DNA of 15,994 nt from Candidatus Cloacimonadota bacterium (GCA_028703735.1 JAQVMI010000006.1:1-15994), one strand, 5' to 3'; numbered from the stretch's first letter, positions 8,301 to 15,739 are shown. Notes: a model not told the origin generated them from the sequence alone. Numbers and translations: made by a program.

Positions 8301-11300
8301 GTTCCGTGTGGCTACCGTTAGGCAGGATTCCCTTTACTATCTGGGTTGGATTCACCGTTATCTGAGCTCCCATACCGTAACCGGTCAGGCTAATGTTTAT
8401 TGGTGCTCCGCCAGCATTATGAGTGATCACCAGAGTGGAATTGTAGGCTTTGGGTTCTGTTGGCATAAATACAACCTGCACCTGTATAGATGAGCCGGGA
8501 AGTACCATGAATTCCGTAGTACTGGTGCGTTGGGGTTCATCCCTTTTACTTCCATCAACTCTTGGGTCATTGCGATATATGTATGCCGTGAAATCATCCG
8601 GTAGCAGGAGACTGCCTGCCAGAGTACCACTACCGCTATTGGTGATGGTGAGGTAAGAAAATCCACTCATAGGGATATATATATCACCGAAGCTGAGAGT
8701 GCCGGGATTCGCTGCTATGTAAGGAATTTGGTAATTCCAGTTGATGCGTTGGAAAAGATCACTTTCAAAGCTGGGACCAGAAAATGCTCCGCTTTCACCG
8801 CTGAAACGAAGGCTGCCGGAATTCTCGTTTTTACTAACGTTACTCATTCCAAACCAGGTATTTTGAGGGAAAACCGCACCAGTGATGCTAAGATGTTGGT
8901 CATTATCGATATTTAACAGCCTGCCACCATAGCTGCCGTTGCGGAAAGTGCAGTTATTGAAGCTGGATTCCGGAATCACAGTGGCTCCGCTATAAATATT
9001 TACTCCATAGTAATCCAAGTATTCGAAGATGGCATATTCAGCGGCAATCGAGGCTCCGGAATACACATTCAGGCTGTAGTAATATTCACCGCTTCTGGAG
9101 ATAAGAGCAGGCTGACTGCTGGTTCCGAGGGCAGTTAGTTTGCCACCGCTATTTACATTTAACATAGTGCCGGGCATGAGTAGCTGCGCATTGGCATTTA
9201 CCAAAACTTCGCCACCACTGTTTATATTCACATCACCGCCTGCACTAAGAACCAGGGAAGCAAGCTGCAAGATGCCTTGCTGAACATTAAGCATGGATAA
9301 AGCAGGCATAGTAAGAGAGTTGCCCAGGGATACGGAACTGCCGATCTCTTTGTTAATCGTCAGGCTCTGGTAGTCTGCAGCTCCCCCAATTGAAAGCTGT
9401 GCATTTTCGCTGCCAACAAAGCTTAAGTAGCAGCTTTGCAAAGTTAATGAAGTTCCGGCATTGGTGCCAAGGCTCTTGTGGAAAGTGTAGCTACTGAAGC
9501 TTTCACCGCTTAAGGTTCCGCTGATAAGATGAACATCACCGGTGAACTCGGGTGAGTAATTGTTTATGTGGCAATTTCCTCCGCTCAGGTTTATGTTCAG
9601 ATCATGGAATTTCATTATGTAAGATACGATCTGGCGGTTGCCGGTTCCCAAAACATTCACGATTGATCCACCGCTGTAAAAACCATTGTTACTATCTATT
9701 ACCATATTGTAATCCACAAAGTTTCCATAGAGATTTATGGTAGAGGTGCCGGCTATGCAACGCAGTCCACTACCCATTGGCAGCGTGAATCCATCGGCAG
9801 GAGTATTGAGGGTGGAACCATCATACATAACCATTACACCGGTGATAAACTCATAAGAATCGGCGGTTACGGAAGCTCCAACACCCAATACCAGCGGATA
9901 AGCCAAACCCAGGGGTTTGTTTATCTGCAACACACTGAAGGTTTCGTTGCTGTTTATCGTGGAGCGTTGGTTACCAACAAAGGCTACAGCTCCGCTTCCC
10001 TCGATAAACCCAAGGCTGCCTCGGCTATTTGTCCAATCGCCATGCACATTCACAAGGTCTTCAAAGAATGCTGCATTCAAAGCCCCGCCCACTATGTTCA
10101 CATTGCCATTCACCTGCAATGTTTTATGGTTCACCAGCATTGTTCCGCTAATGATTGTAAGGTTATTGAGGGTAGTATCGCTACCGAGCATCAGTGTCCC
10201 GGTACCGGTTTTGCTTAAGGTAACATTGTGCAGATAGTTACCTGCTGCCAGATCGATGTCGGCAGATCTGGTGCCGGTGAATTCTATCGTTCCGGTAGTT
10301 TGCATAAAGGTGCCGGAAATTGGAGCACTTAATCCCCAACCCAGCTTAAGATTACCTCCGCTAAGCAGGAAATTGCTGGAGGCACCAAACTGGATACCTT
10401 CATTGGTAATCTGGAAAGTTCCACCATTTACAACCACATAGCCTGAGATAGTGATATGGTTACCTGTGTATGGTGCATCCAAGATAAATAACCCGGCTTC
10501 CACACTAAGCTGAGAACCCACTTCCTGGGTAAGATCATCCAGAACGGTGAAAGTTCCCCCATCCACCATCAGATGTCCATCCAAAACAAGATCATTGCAA
10601 GTGATGCTATTGCCATCCGGCACATAAAGATCGGTGGAGGCCTGGTGGCTAAGGGTGCCACCTACGATCATATCAGAGGCCGTTTGCACCAGCTTACTGC
10701 GCTCGTTAATGGTTAGATTTCCCGTGATATTCATGTCTGTATCCAGAGAAACCAGATTCTGCAGATAAGTGGGGCTGGTCTTGGCAAAAACGACGTTGGC
10801 GAAAGATTGATTGCCATCTATATGGATATCAGAAGGGTTATTTCCCATGAAAACGATTAAGTTAGTCCCGCTTAGATTCGCCGTTCCTCCCAGAAAATAC
10901 CAATCTGAGTAGCATTCAATCAGTCCACGAGTTATCTCAGAGCTAGAGCCTTCATGCCAATATACCGTTCCATGCACTCGCAGATAGTCATTGGCTGAGA
11001 TCATCTTCAGTTTGCCATAAATTTCCAGGTCGTTGCCTACCGTTACCATCTTTCCGCACAAGTTGAAGGTTCCCGTGGGGATTATCAGATCACCGGAAAT
11101 ATTCAGATCGGTAAGAAGGGTAATATCTGTATTGCGATTGGGCTCTGTGCTTCGGGATAAAGCAGCAGCTTTTGTGTCCTGTCCCAAATCAGCACTGCGT
11201 CCATCTTTGTTAATGATCAGATTGGGAATTGTGCTGGGGGGTGTGATGGAAACTGACGCTGGAGTGCTGCCATATAGCTCTACAGAGCCACCTATGGGAT

Positions 11301-14300
11301 TAAAGGTAGTGCGTGTGCAGATGAAATCACCCGTGGTTCGGATAACTCCACTCGTAATGTCGATATTCATCTGTGTGCCAAAGGAGGCGGAGATGTTTAT
11401 GCCTACATCCTTAAAATCCAAAACTCCGCCTCGCATCAATAGGCTTAGGTCACCGCCATTTGTCCATACACTGGGTGATAAGCCACCATAAATGTTCATC
11501 GTTCCACCGGTAATTTGGTATGTTCCCACCAAATCAACCGGCTGAAAAGTGTCCTGATATATGTTTATAATCCCACTGGCAATATAGTATGTTCCATTGA
11601 TACCACTGGTTGGCATGTCGTTTATGGTAAGTGTGCCTCCACCCATGGATAATGCTCCTGCCTGCCATGTATAATGATCTATAGTGGATACCCCTTCCAC
11701 AAAACTGAGCTGACAATCAGGACTATCGATTTTTAGATTCGCAAAGTCTTCACCAAAACACAGTGACAAGCCATCGCCATTGAAGATAACTGTGCTGGAG
11801 GCTTCATTAAAACCGTTTGTGCCCAGGTTGTTTTTCCAGTTTCCGCCCACATACATAGTGTGGCTGTTGGTGATAAAACCACCGCTATTCAGGATAAAAT
11901 CACCCTTGATGTGAATATCAGAATTCAGCGTGGTAGAGCTTATAGTATTGATCTCCAGATCGTGAAAATAGCTACCGACCGGGCAGGTGAGATTAACATA
12001 TTGGCTTAGCAATTTTACGGCACCCATCTCAAACTGGAAACTGCCCAGATTGGTGAAAGTCCCTTTTAGAATGATGCTTTTGAAAGATTCTGATCTAAAC
12101 ACAGAATTTGCACCTATATGAAAATTCCCTTCCACCACCATATCTGCATTGGACATTACTCCAAATATCACGGAGGCTCCGTCAGACTTCTCGAGGCTGA
12201 GATTGGGGAACCTTAAATCTGTGGTATTGATATTCAGGTAGCTATCAAAGGATGAGATGAATTTTATCTGACCACGGTAAGGGCCGGAAAAATAGGTACC
12301 GGACTTGGTTGTCCAATCTCTATAGCAAAGCAAGGTGGCATCGTTATTCCCCATGAACAACGTGGAATGGTTTTCCCAGGTGATGTTTCCTGACACCAGG
12401 AATACAGTACTGCTATTCATCAGCTTCAGGGTGCCAAACACCTGCATATCTTCCACCACCTCAAAAATTCTGGCTTCCACAGTAAGCATCGCTCCAACTT
12501 TTATCAACAAGCTTTTCACCTGAGTATATTCAGGAGCAAGAGATGCCGTGATGGCGGGATAGTAGTTACAGCCACTGGAGATAACGACGGCATGGTTTGG
12601 CCCCGGAACAAAAGGAGGTTGCCAATTGGCAGCAGTGTACCAATTACCGGAAACATTACCTAGCCAAACGGAGGAATCGCTAACTAAAAGGGTAAATTCG
12701 GTGGGATTATCCCACTGAGAGCTTACGCAGATGCCATAGTACCCGGCCGTAGATATCGTATATTGAAAGGATTCACGTCCCCCAGCACTGATGTGAGCAG
12801 AGGAAGCCAAGGCATCCATACGGCCAAACAAACCTGTGCCTCCACTTTGAAATAGAGCAAAATCCAGATCGGCAACTTCTTCTGTTACATCCATCTGGAA
12901 GTAATAATTGCCGGGCTCCAGCCATGCATCCCACACCTTGGCAATGTCCACACCTGACCAGGTGAGAAAGTTTGTGCCCAATACGAGGCTTTGGTTTACA
13001 TTACTGAATTTCATTATGGCTATTTCATCTTGGGCTTCAGCATTACTCTGATTGATTTTTAGGCCATAGATGTTATCTTCCAGGGTGCGGTTATCTATCA
13101 CAATGTAGTTATTCCGCACAGGGGCTTCGGAGATGGCAACCGAATTTTCAAAATCTGCTGGGTAGTCATCGTCAAATAGCTCCACTGACCATTGATTTTC
13201 ATCATCTTCTTCTTCTTTAGAAACACTTATTACACCCCAAGCAGCTTGCTGAGGGTTTAGTTTCTGAAAATACGGTGTATCCCCAACCCTTTCAGAAACA
13301 TTGGGGCTTATCTCTTCAAATTCGCCATTCGGCCTGATGTCGAAATCGCCATAGCTGCCATCAGCCGCTATCAAGACATCATTGTGGTCGTATAGCTTTA
13401 TCCTGATTCTGGCTTTATTGGTATAGCCATCTGGATAAACAGCCGTGTTCAAATCCGGCACCAGCCAACAATATGAACCATCATTATCGGTTTCGGTTTC
13501 TAGGTAAACCCAGTTTCCACCACCATCTAAGCTGTATTCCAAAGAAACCCAGGTATTGCCATGAGGGCTATGCCAGGTGATTTCATGTACGCTTCCAGAG
13601 TATAAGGTTTCTCCTGCTCCATTACTACCCCAATCTGTTCCGCCATTGGGAGAAGTAATCTCCATAAATATGCCATGGTTCCCGCTATCGTCATAAACAT
13701 GTACGTAATAATAGCCTTCCAGCATGGATTTTGTGATCTGCATCATGGTGGCATGATTGGGATCGTGAATATAGACTAGGGCTGGAGATGGATTGTACCC
13801 CACCCCGATAATGGAGTGACCGGAAATGCTTACATGACAAGGAACGTTAGAGTTTATCTGCCGTTTGATCTCGTTGAATAAGGTGGTGGTAGTGTGATGA
13901 GTAGCCCATAAACCATCGCTGGCACAGCGGTATCCATTATTGGACACTACCTCCACGTAGGCATCGCAGAAATCCCAGCGATAGCTTTCACCTTCATCTC
14001 CGGTATCCATGGCCTGAGCCATTTGGTGTTGGATAGTAGGCACGTGATAATCTGTATCTGGTACTACTGAATCATATCTTTGATAGTGATTGGAAATCAG
14101 CCTTCCCATGCCCTTGTAATGATCCCACCAGGCTAGTAACATCGCAGCGGAAGTGGGGCTACAGCCGTAGCTCCATTCATAAAAAGGCATTTTATCTTCA
14201 CCGGGAATAACCACCGTGCTTCGGTTCATGGTTTCCCGATTTACCAGATATTTCTGCCAGTCTTCCTCGAAAGTGTCACGTGTCCAAAAAAGGACGATCT

Positions 14301-14865
14301 CGCCTTTCAGCTTGGTGAATTCCTCTTCGGATATAACCTTTACATTCGGCATCAGATTGATGTATTTATTGGTGTTCTTGTAGGTAATTTGGTGCCACAC
14401 ATGCACGTAGCCCAGATAGTAGGTTTTACCAAAGCTATAGCCCTCCGGGAAAGCTTCCCTGGCTGCCTTTTCCAGCTTGCGTCCATAGGTGTAATGCTGT
14501 GAAAGGCTTTGGGAGGACTGGATAAAAACTGGCATATAGGGCTTTGCGCCTATTACCATATTGCCAAAATCACCCGCGCCACTGGCTCTTTTCCTGTCAT
14601 TGGCTGTCAGTGCTTCATCACAACGGGTTTTTAATGTTTCCTTATCCGGAAAGGCACCCTTTAATGAGTAGTTCAGATGATAGGCAATAATCTCATCATC
14701 CGGTCCATAATAGGGTATGGGGTCTGCAGCGTAAACTGTTCCCCACATCTCAGCAGCATTCCTGTTTCCAATCCCGATCACATCAGATAAACTTACCGTT
14801 ACCTCTGTGGCAGATAGGCAGGAAATCAGGATTAACAAAGTAAAAAATAAACTGAAGCGTTTCAT
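5368..14865 (-). CDS. Giant secreted C39-like peptidase / beta-solenoid / choice-of-anchor D / fibronectin III surface protein (3165 aa)
   Basis: Signal peptide at residues 1-19; L13-I14-S15-C16 also fits a lipobox, so it could be a lipoprotein. Residues ~205-400 are a C39-like papain-fold peptidase: 'YGCSPTSAAMLLAWWD' with Cys235, 'GHSIIGVGYNP' with His350, 'VYIHDPNHA' with Asp368. The usual oxyanion Gln a few residues before the Cys is not evident. Residues ~401-510 resemble Ser/Thr-rich extracellular beta-sandwich domains ('VSLEYSLDGGGNWV'). About 510-730 is PPC-like. A W-x-G...NW motif at ~732 opens a beta-solenoid to ~2040. Then choice-of-anchor D/ASH at ~2055-2160, 2449-2567, 2661-2775 and 2872-2983; choice-of-anchor J at ~2215-2381 ('SFETGFPPTGW'); and fibronectin III at ~2567-2659, 2776-2871, 2985-3080 and 3083-3160. 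Start: ATG 14865 with GGAG five bases upstream. No T9SS sorting domain or LPXTG is seen; the chain ends 'STDVARDYFK'. Role inferred: surface adhesin or colonisation factor with an N-terminal protease. Confidence 0.88.
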   Translation of the reverse strand: MKRFSLFFTLLILISCLSATEVTVSLSDVIGIGNRNAAEMWGTVYAADPIPYYGPDDEIIAYHLNYSLKGAFPDKETLKTRCDEALTANDRKRASGAGDFGNMVIGAKPYMPVFIQSSQSLSQHYTYGRKLEKAAREAFPEGYSFGKTYYLGYVHVWHQITYKNTNKYINLMPNVKVISEEEFTKLKGEIVLFWTRDTFEEDWQKYLVNRETMNRSTVVIPGEDKMPFYEWSYGCSPTSAAMLLAWWDHYKGMGRLISNHYQRYDSVVPDTDYHVPTIQHQMAQAMDTGDEGESYRWDFCDAYVEVVSNNGYRCASDGLWATHHTTTTLFNEIKRQINSNVPCHVSISGHSIIGVGYNPSPALVYIHDPNHATMMQITKSMLEGYYYVHVYDDSGNHGIFMEITSPNGGTDWGSNGAGETLYSGSVHEITWHSPHGNTWVSLEYSLDGGGNWVYLETETDNDGSYCWLVPDLNTAVYPDGYTNKARIRIKLYDHNDVLIAADGSYGDFDIRPNGEFEEISPNVSERVGDTPYFQKLNPQQAAWGVISVSKEEEDDENQWSVELFDDDYPADFENSVAISEAPVRNNYIVIDNRTLEDNIYGLKINQSNAEAQDEIAIMKFSNVNQSLVLGTNFLTWSGVDIAKVWDAWLEPGNYYFQMDVTEEVADLDFALFQSGGTGLFGRMDALASSAHISAGGRESFQYTISTAGYYGICVSSQWDNPTEFTLLVSDSSVWLGNVSGNWYTAANWQPPFVPGPNHAVVISSGCNYYPAITASLAPEYTQVKSLLIKVGAMLTVEARIFEVVEDMQVFGTLKLMNSSTVFLVSGNITWENHSTLFMGNNDATLLCYRDWTTKSGTYFSGPYRGQIKFISSFDSYLNINTTDLRFPNLSLEKSDGASVIFGVMSNADMVVEGNFHIGANSVFRSESFKSIILKGTFTNLGSFQFEMGAVKLLSQYVNLTCPVGSYFHDLEINTISSTTLNSDIHIKGDFILNSGGFITNSHTMYVGGNWKNNLGTNGFNEASSTVIFNGDGLSLCFGEDFANLKIDSPDCQLSFVEGVSTIDHYTWQAGALSMGGGTLTINDMPTSGINGTYYIASGIINIYQDTFQPVDLVGTYQITGGTMNIYGGLSPSVWTNGGDLSLLMRGGVLDFKDVGINISASFGTQMNIDITSGVIRTTGDFICTRTTFNPIGGSVELYGSTPASVSITPPSTIPNLIINKDGRSADLGQDTKAAALSRSTEPNRNTDITLLTDLNISGDLIIPTGTFNLCGKMVTVGNDLEIYGKLKMISANDYLRVHGTVYWHEGSSSEITRGLIECYSDWYFLGGTANLSGTNLIVFMGNNPSDIHIDGNQSFANVVFAKTSPTYLQNLVSLDTDMNITGNLTINERSKLVQTASDMIVGGTLSHQASTDLYVPDGNSITCNDLVLDGHLMVDGGTFTVLDDLTQEVGSQLSVEAGLFILDAPYTGNHITISGYVVVNGGTFQITNEGIQFGASSNFLLSGGNLKLGWGLSAPISGTFMQTTGTIEFTGTRSADIDLAAGNYLHNVTLSKTGTGTLMLGSDTTLNNLTIISGTMLVNHKTLQVNGNVNIVGGALNAAFFEDLVNVHGDWTNSRGSLGFIEGSGAVAFVGNQRSTINSNETFSVLQINKPLGLAYPLVLGVGASVTADSYEFITGVMVMYDGSTLNTPADGFTLPMGSGLRCIAGTSTINLYGNFVDYNMVIDSNNGFYSGGSIVNVLGTGNRQIVSYIMKFHDLNINLSGGNCHINNYSPEFTGDVHLISGTLSGESFSSYTFHKSLGTNAGTSLTLQSCYLSFVGSENAQLSIGGAADYQSLTINKEIGSSVSLGNSLTMPALSMLNVQQGILQLASLVLSAGGDVNINSGGEVLVNANAQLLMPGTMLNVNSGGKLTALGTSSQPALISRSGEYYYSLNVYSGASIAAEYAIFEYLDYYGVNIYSGATVIPESSFNNCTFRNGSYGGRLLNIDNDQHLSITGAVFPQNTWFGMSNVSKNENSGSLRFSGESGAFSGPSFESDLFQRINWNYQIPYIAANPGTLSFGDIYIPMSGFSYLTITNSGSGTLAGSLLLPDDFTAYIYRNDPRVDGSKRDEPQRTSTTEFMVLPGSSIQVQVVFMPTEPKAYNSTLVITHNAGGAPINISLTGYGMGAQITVNPTQIVKGILPNGSHTEPLSITDSGNTALSYNATIEYPTRSRDVIMAESFETGFPPTGWSTSVVQQVSTAGVWNRSTGTVHPQNNNPQDGSYLAYFNSYNCLDGNQTRLRTGILNFTGYSNINLSFWMFHDSGYATDYDRIQVQMIRVQEDWENVGEPIIRNNSPYGWQQHTINLSAYANEHNLYLGFLGISEYGNDIHIDNIVITGSNPPTGWVSFYGETTTIFNVLSPGASDVPIIEIYTEGMDNGVYQAEIHITSNDPITPVKIVPIEISVGSPGISISPVVVDFGVQQTGTTANQNFNIEATGSLHLSGTITAPAGYSIQAATRAEVVSSLKESNPNRWSSSVAYTLSPGELETYTVKFSPTAIQAYNGNISITSDHLATQTIALSGSGASVPTVQTLAATSITSSSAILNAQIISTGGLISWRGFKYGTDPDPINNGNDYFVSGSNNTYDASPIGFEAGQQIYYCAFAYNELGWSYGDVLSFVTLNPQLIVTPASPIDFGSVIINTTSAAQSFTVSGSDLSGNVGLNASAGFRISLNSGRRSERATTDQITLYPVAGVLAETTIYVFFEPTQAQPYSGTVSIVTLDVPELEVALSGTGIAIPTLTAIEVVDITQSSATSGGNITDDGGSAITARGVCISELPDPTLADEHTSDGEGSGIYASYLTDLLPGTQYYVSAYATNLAGTVYSESVTFITLSIPLVSASPMVLESFGSIIVGENSAIKSFLVAGSGLSTNLIVTAPTGFQIALSESGKQRDYSSEVSIAPSSGSVFETILVRFAPASGGVFADSILVSSTGAETEAVMVSGIGITKPVLTTKPITDISSGSAGSGGIVSSDGFSEITICGICWGQSPEPTTADDFYTLKLPVALDYNLLMENLLPNTTYFVRAFAINAAGTAYGNELSFSTPMLALTAPTNLSITILAGASVLNWDVVPGAVSYKIYRSLSPYVADWGAPIATTANRTRTDAIITEKSFYKVTASTDVARDYFK
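10860..11750 (-). repeat. Diverged copy of the shared solenoid module inside the giant gene
   Basis: The translation holds the same strand order as modules A-C of the other gene: 'TIDHYTWQAGAL', 'LTINDMPTSGINGTYYI', 'VDLVGTYQITGGTMNIYGG', 'SVWTNGGDLSLLMRGGVLDFKDVGINI', 'GVIRTTGDFICTRTTFNP', 'VELYGSTPASVSI', 'LIINKDGRS', followed by a charged linker. The resemblance is plain at protein level and weaker at DNA level, so this is an older duplication than A/B/C. The limits are approximate. Confidence 0.65.
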
Positions 14866-14880
14866 GTTGTCTCCATCCTT
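14866..14880 (-). promoter_or_regulatory. Ribosome binding site of the giant gene
   Basis: The minus strand reads AAAGGATGGAGACAACATG, with GGAG five bases before the ATG at 14865. The site fills almost all of the 14-base gap after the upstream stop, so the two genes must share a transcript unless a promoter lies inside the upstream gene. Confidence 0.7.
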
Positions 14881-15257
14881 TAAATTAATGATTTATTTAT
14901 TAGTCTAAGATTAATATTACGGTATCCAGCAGCAGCCGGGCTTTGCCTTTTTAATGGGGGCAATTCATCTATATTTAAGCTTTTCCGATTCTGTAAGGGA
15001 TTCATCTTATCCAAGAAAAGGCAAAGTTCCGGCTGACGGCAAGATTTTGAAGGTTGAAGGTTTATACGGAATGCCCTACTCTTAGCAGTACTGATAGCAT
15101 CTAATAATGTGCGATGATTATTATCCATACAGAGTACAGTGCCTGGTTTGGGGGATTCCATGGTTATTACCGAATGGTTATATATCCTGGCAGAATTTTG
15201 GAATGCGGTTAGCTTCGCTGATTCAAGTTTTGCAGTGCAATCCATAGTTCCTACCAT
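14880..15257 (-). CDS. Unrecognised 125-aa protein; weak HPr-like pattern in the N-terminal 85 residues
   Basis: Start choice: ATG at 15257 has AAGGAT overlapping the TAA of the upstream gene, with only ten bases between stop and start. An in-frame ATG at 15302 lies inside the upstream gene and has no ribosome site. No family is certain. By eye, residues 11-85 can be laid on HPr: 'L-E-S-A-K-L-T-A-F-x3-A-x2-Y' for 'L-H-T-R-P-A-A-Q-F-x3-A-x2-F', and 'T-L-L-D-A-I-x6-A-F-R-I-N-L' for 'S-L-F-K-L-x7-G-T-V-V-T-I', with about seven extra residues between. On that reading the catalytic His is Glu12 and the regulatory Ser is near Thr50, so it could not act in ordinary phosphotransfer. Residues ~86-125 form a K/R/N-rich tail partly encoded by an inverted repeat. 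No signal peptide or membrane segment is seen, so it is probably cytoplasmic. The stop at 14880 is 14 bases before the giant gene, implying co-transcription. The HPr idea is tentative. Confidence 0.55.
   Translation of the reverse strand: MVGTMDCTAKLESAKLTAFQNSARIYNHSVITMESPKPGTVLCMDNNHRTLLDAISTAKSRAFRINLQPSKSCRQPELCLFLDKMNPLQNRKSLNIDELPPLKRQSPAAAGYRNINLRLINKSLI
14934..15034. repeat. Inverted repeat, 17-bp arms, inside the 125-aa gene
   Basis: AGCCGG-G-CTTTGCCTTTT at 14934-14951 is the reverse complement of AAAAGGCAAAG-TT-CCGGCT at 15016-15034, except at the one/two-base step between the blocks. The arms are separated by 64 bases. In the mRNA this would form a long hairpin just upstream of the giant gene's start. 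Confidence 0.6.
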
Positions 15258-15269
15258 AGCAATATCCTT
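15258..15269 (-). promoter_or_regulatory. Ribosome binding site overlapping the stop of the receiver-like gene
   Basis: The minus strand reads GAATAAGGATATTGCTATG. AAGGAT (15269-15264) overlaps the TAA stop (15270-15268) and lies six bases before ATG 15257. This arrangement favours translational coupling and decides the start of the 125-aa gene. Confidence 0.6.
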
Positions 15270-15618
15270 ATTCAATCGCAAAGTTACTGGTGATACAGGC
15301 ATCCAGATCGTTTAAATGAAAGGGACGACGAATTGCCTGATATGAACCGTTGCGCACGTTTTCCACTGCATTGCCAAGGCTTGTTTCAAGCGAAACGATC
15401 ACCTTCACCGTGGGATAATTATCGTTTATATATCTAATCTGCGCAAAATCATCCACAGTAGAAGCGTTAAACAGCACGATATCAATTTCCTGGCTATCCA
15501 AAACATTGCAAAGCTCGCTCCTGTTGTTTACCGTTTTAGCGTAGCAATTCATGCTGCTAAAGTATTCCAGCAATTCTGCCTCTTCAAGAGGCTTGGGTTT
15601 GGCAAGTAGTATTCTCAT
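15268..15618 (-). CDS. Receiver-like (pseudo-receiver) single-domain protein, 116 aa
   Basis: The fold order of a CheY-type receiver is visible: strand 'MRILLAKP', helix 'LEEAELLEYFSSM', 'YAKTVNNRSEL', strand 'IDIVLFNAS', 'IRYINDNYPTVKVIVSLETS', then 'GNAVENVRNGSYQAIRRPFHLNDLDACI', matching 'GAxdYlxKPf'. Key positions are altered. The acidic pair after strand 1 is K7-P8, the phospho-accepting Asp is Asn51, and the conserved Lys is Arg97 or Arg98 before Pro99. Thr79 sits near the switch Thr/Ser. It therefore probably cannot be phosphorylated in the classical way and may work by protein-protein contact. No output domain follows. Start choice: ATG 15618, with GAGGTG six bases upstream, is preferred over an upstream ATG at 15639 that lacks a site. 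It is the first gene of the presumed operon. The receiver-fold call is fairly secure; its partner is unknown. Confidence 0.75.
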   Translation of the reverse strand: MRILLAKPKPLEEAELLEYFSSMNCYAKTVNNRSELCNVLDSQEIDIVLFNASTVDDFAQIRYINDNYPTVKVIVSLETSLGNAVENVRNGSYQAIRRPFHLNDLDACITSNFAIE

Positions 15619-15623
15619 CTTTT

Positions 15624-15629
15624 CACCTC
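15624..15629 (-). promoter_or_regulatory. Ribosome binding site GAGGTG of the receiver-like gene
   Basis: GAGGTG is followed by AAAAG-type spacing and ATG at 15618. It would lie inside the coding sequence if translation began at the upstream ATG (15639), so it argues for the 116-residue form. Confidence 0.7.
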
Positions 15630-15666
15630 TATAATACATATATCAAGTTCCGTTCCAAATGGCTAA

Positions 15667-15693
15667 CACCTATATTATGCAATATATTAGGTG
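15667..15693. promoter_or_regulatory. Imperfect dyad covering the -10 box (candidate operator)
   Basis: The outer arms CACCTA (15667-15672) and TAGGTG (15688-15693) are perfectly complementary. An inner ATATT (15672-15676) / AATAT (15681-15685) pair flanks ATGC, offset by a few bases. The 27-bp element overlaps the -10 hexamer and the predicted start site, the position typical of a repressor operator. The bound protein is unknown. Confidence 0.45.
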
Positions 15694-15712
15694 ATTTGAT
15701 GTGCTTTTTCAA
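15684..15712 (-). promoter_or_regulatory. Sigma70-like promoter of the receiver-led operon
   Basis: On the minus strand TTGAAA (15712-15707) and TAATAT (15689-15684) are separated by exactly 17 bases. These are one and two mismatches from the TTGACA/TATAAT consensus. Transcription would start near 15677 and give a leader of about 60 bases before ATG 15618. No better pair was noticed in this intergenic region. Confidence 0.55.
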
Positions 15713-15726
15713 TAAGGCTTTTTTAT

Positions 15727-15739
15727 CCAATAACGGATA
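15727..15739 (-). promoter_or_regulatory. 13-bp motif copy 1 (CCAATAACGGATA on plus)
   Basis: This copy differs at two of 13 bases from two identical copies further upstream. It lies 14 bases beyond the -35 hexamer, where an activator could contact RNA polymerase. The surrounding TTTATCC (15722-15728) and GGATAAA (15735-15741) also form a perfect 7-bp inverted repeat. Confidence 0.45.

Noticed and set aside
7756..8493. Plus-strand open frame of 245 codons, the longest on that strand
   Set aside because: It is fully opposite the choice-of-anchor J and D region of the giant gene, which has clear domain content. No start signal or family match is apparent.
11033..11491. Plus-strand open frame of 152 codons
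   Set aside because: Antisense to the solenoid of the giant gene; proline and serine-rich shadow with no recognisable domain.
15258..15302. Start of the 125-aa gene at the upstream ATG 15302 (140-residue form)
   Set aside because: It would overlap the receiver-like gene by 35 bases and has no ribosome site, whereas ATG 15257 has AAGGAT at a good distance.
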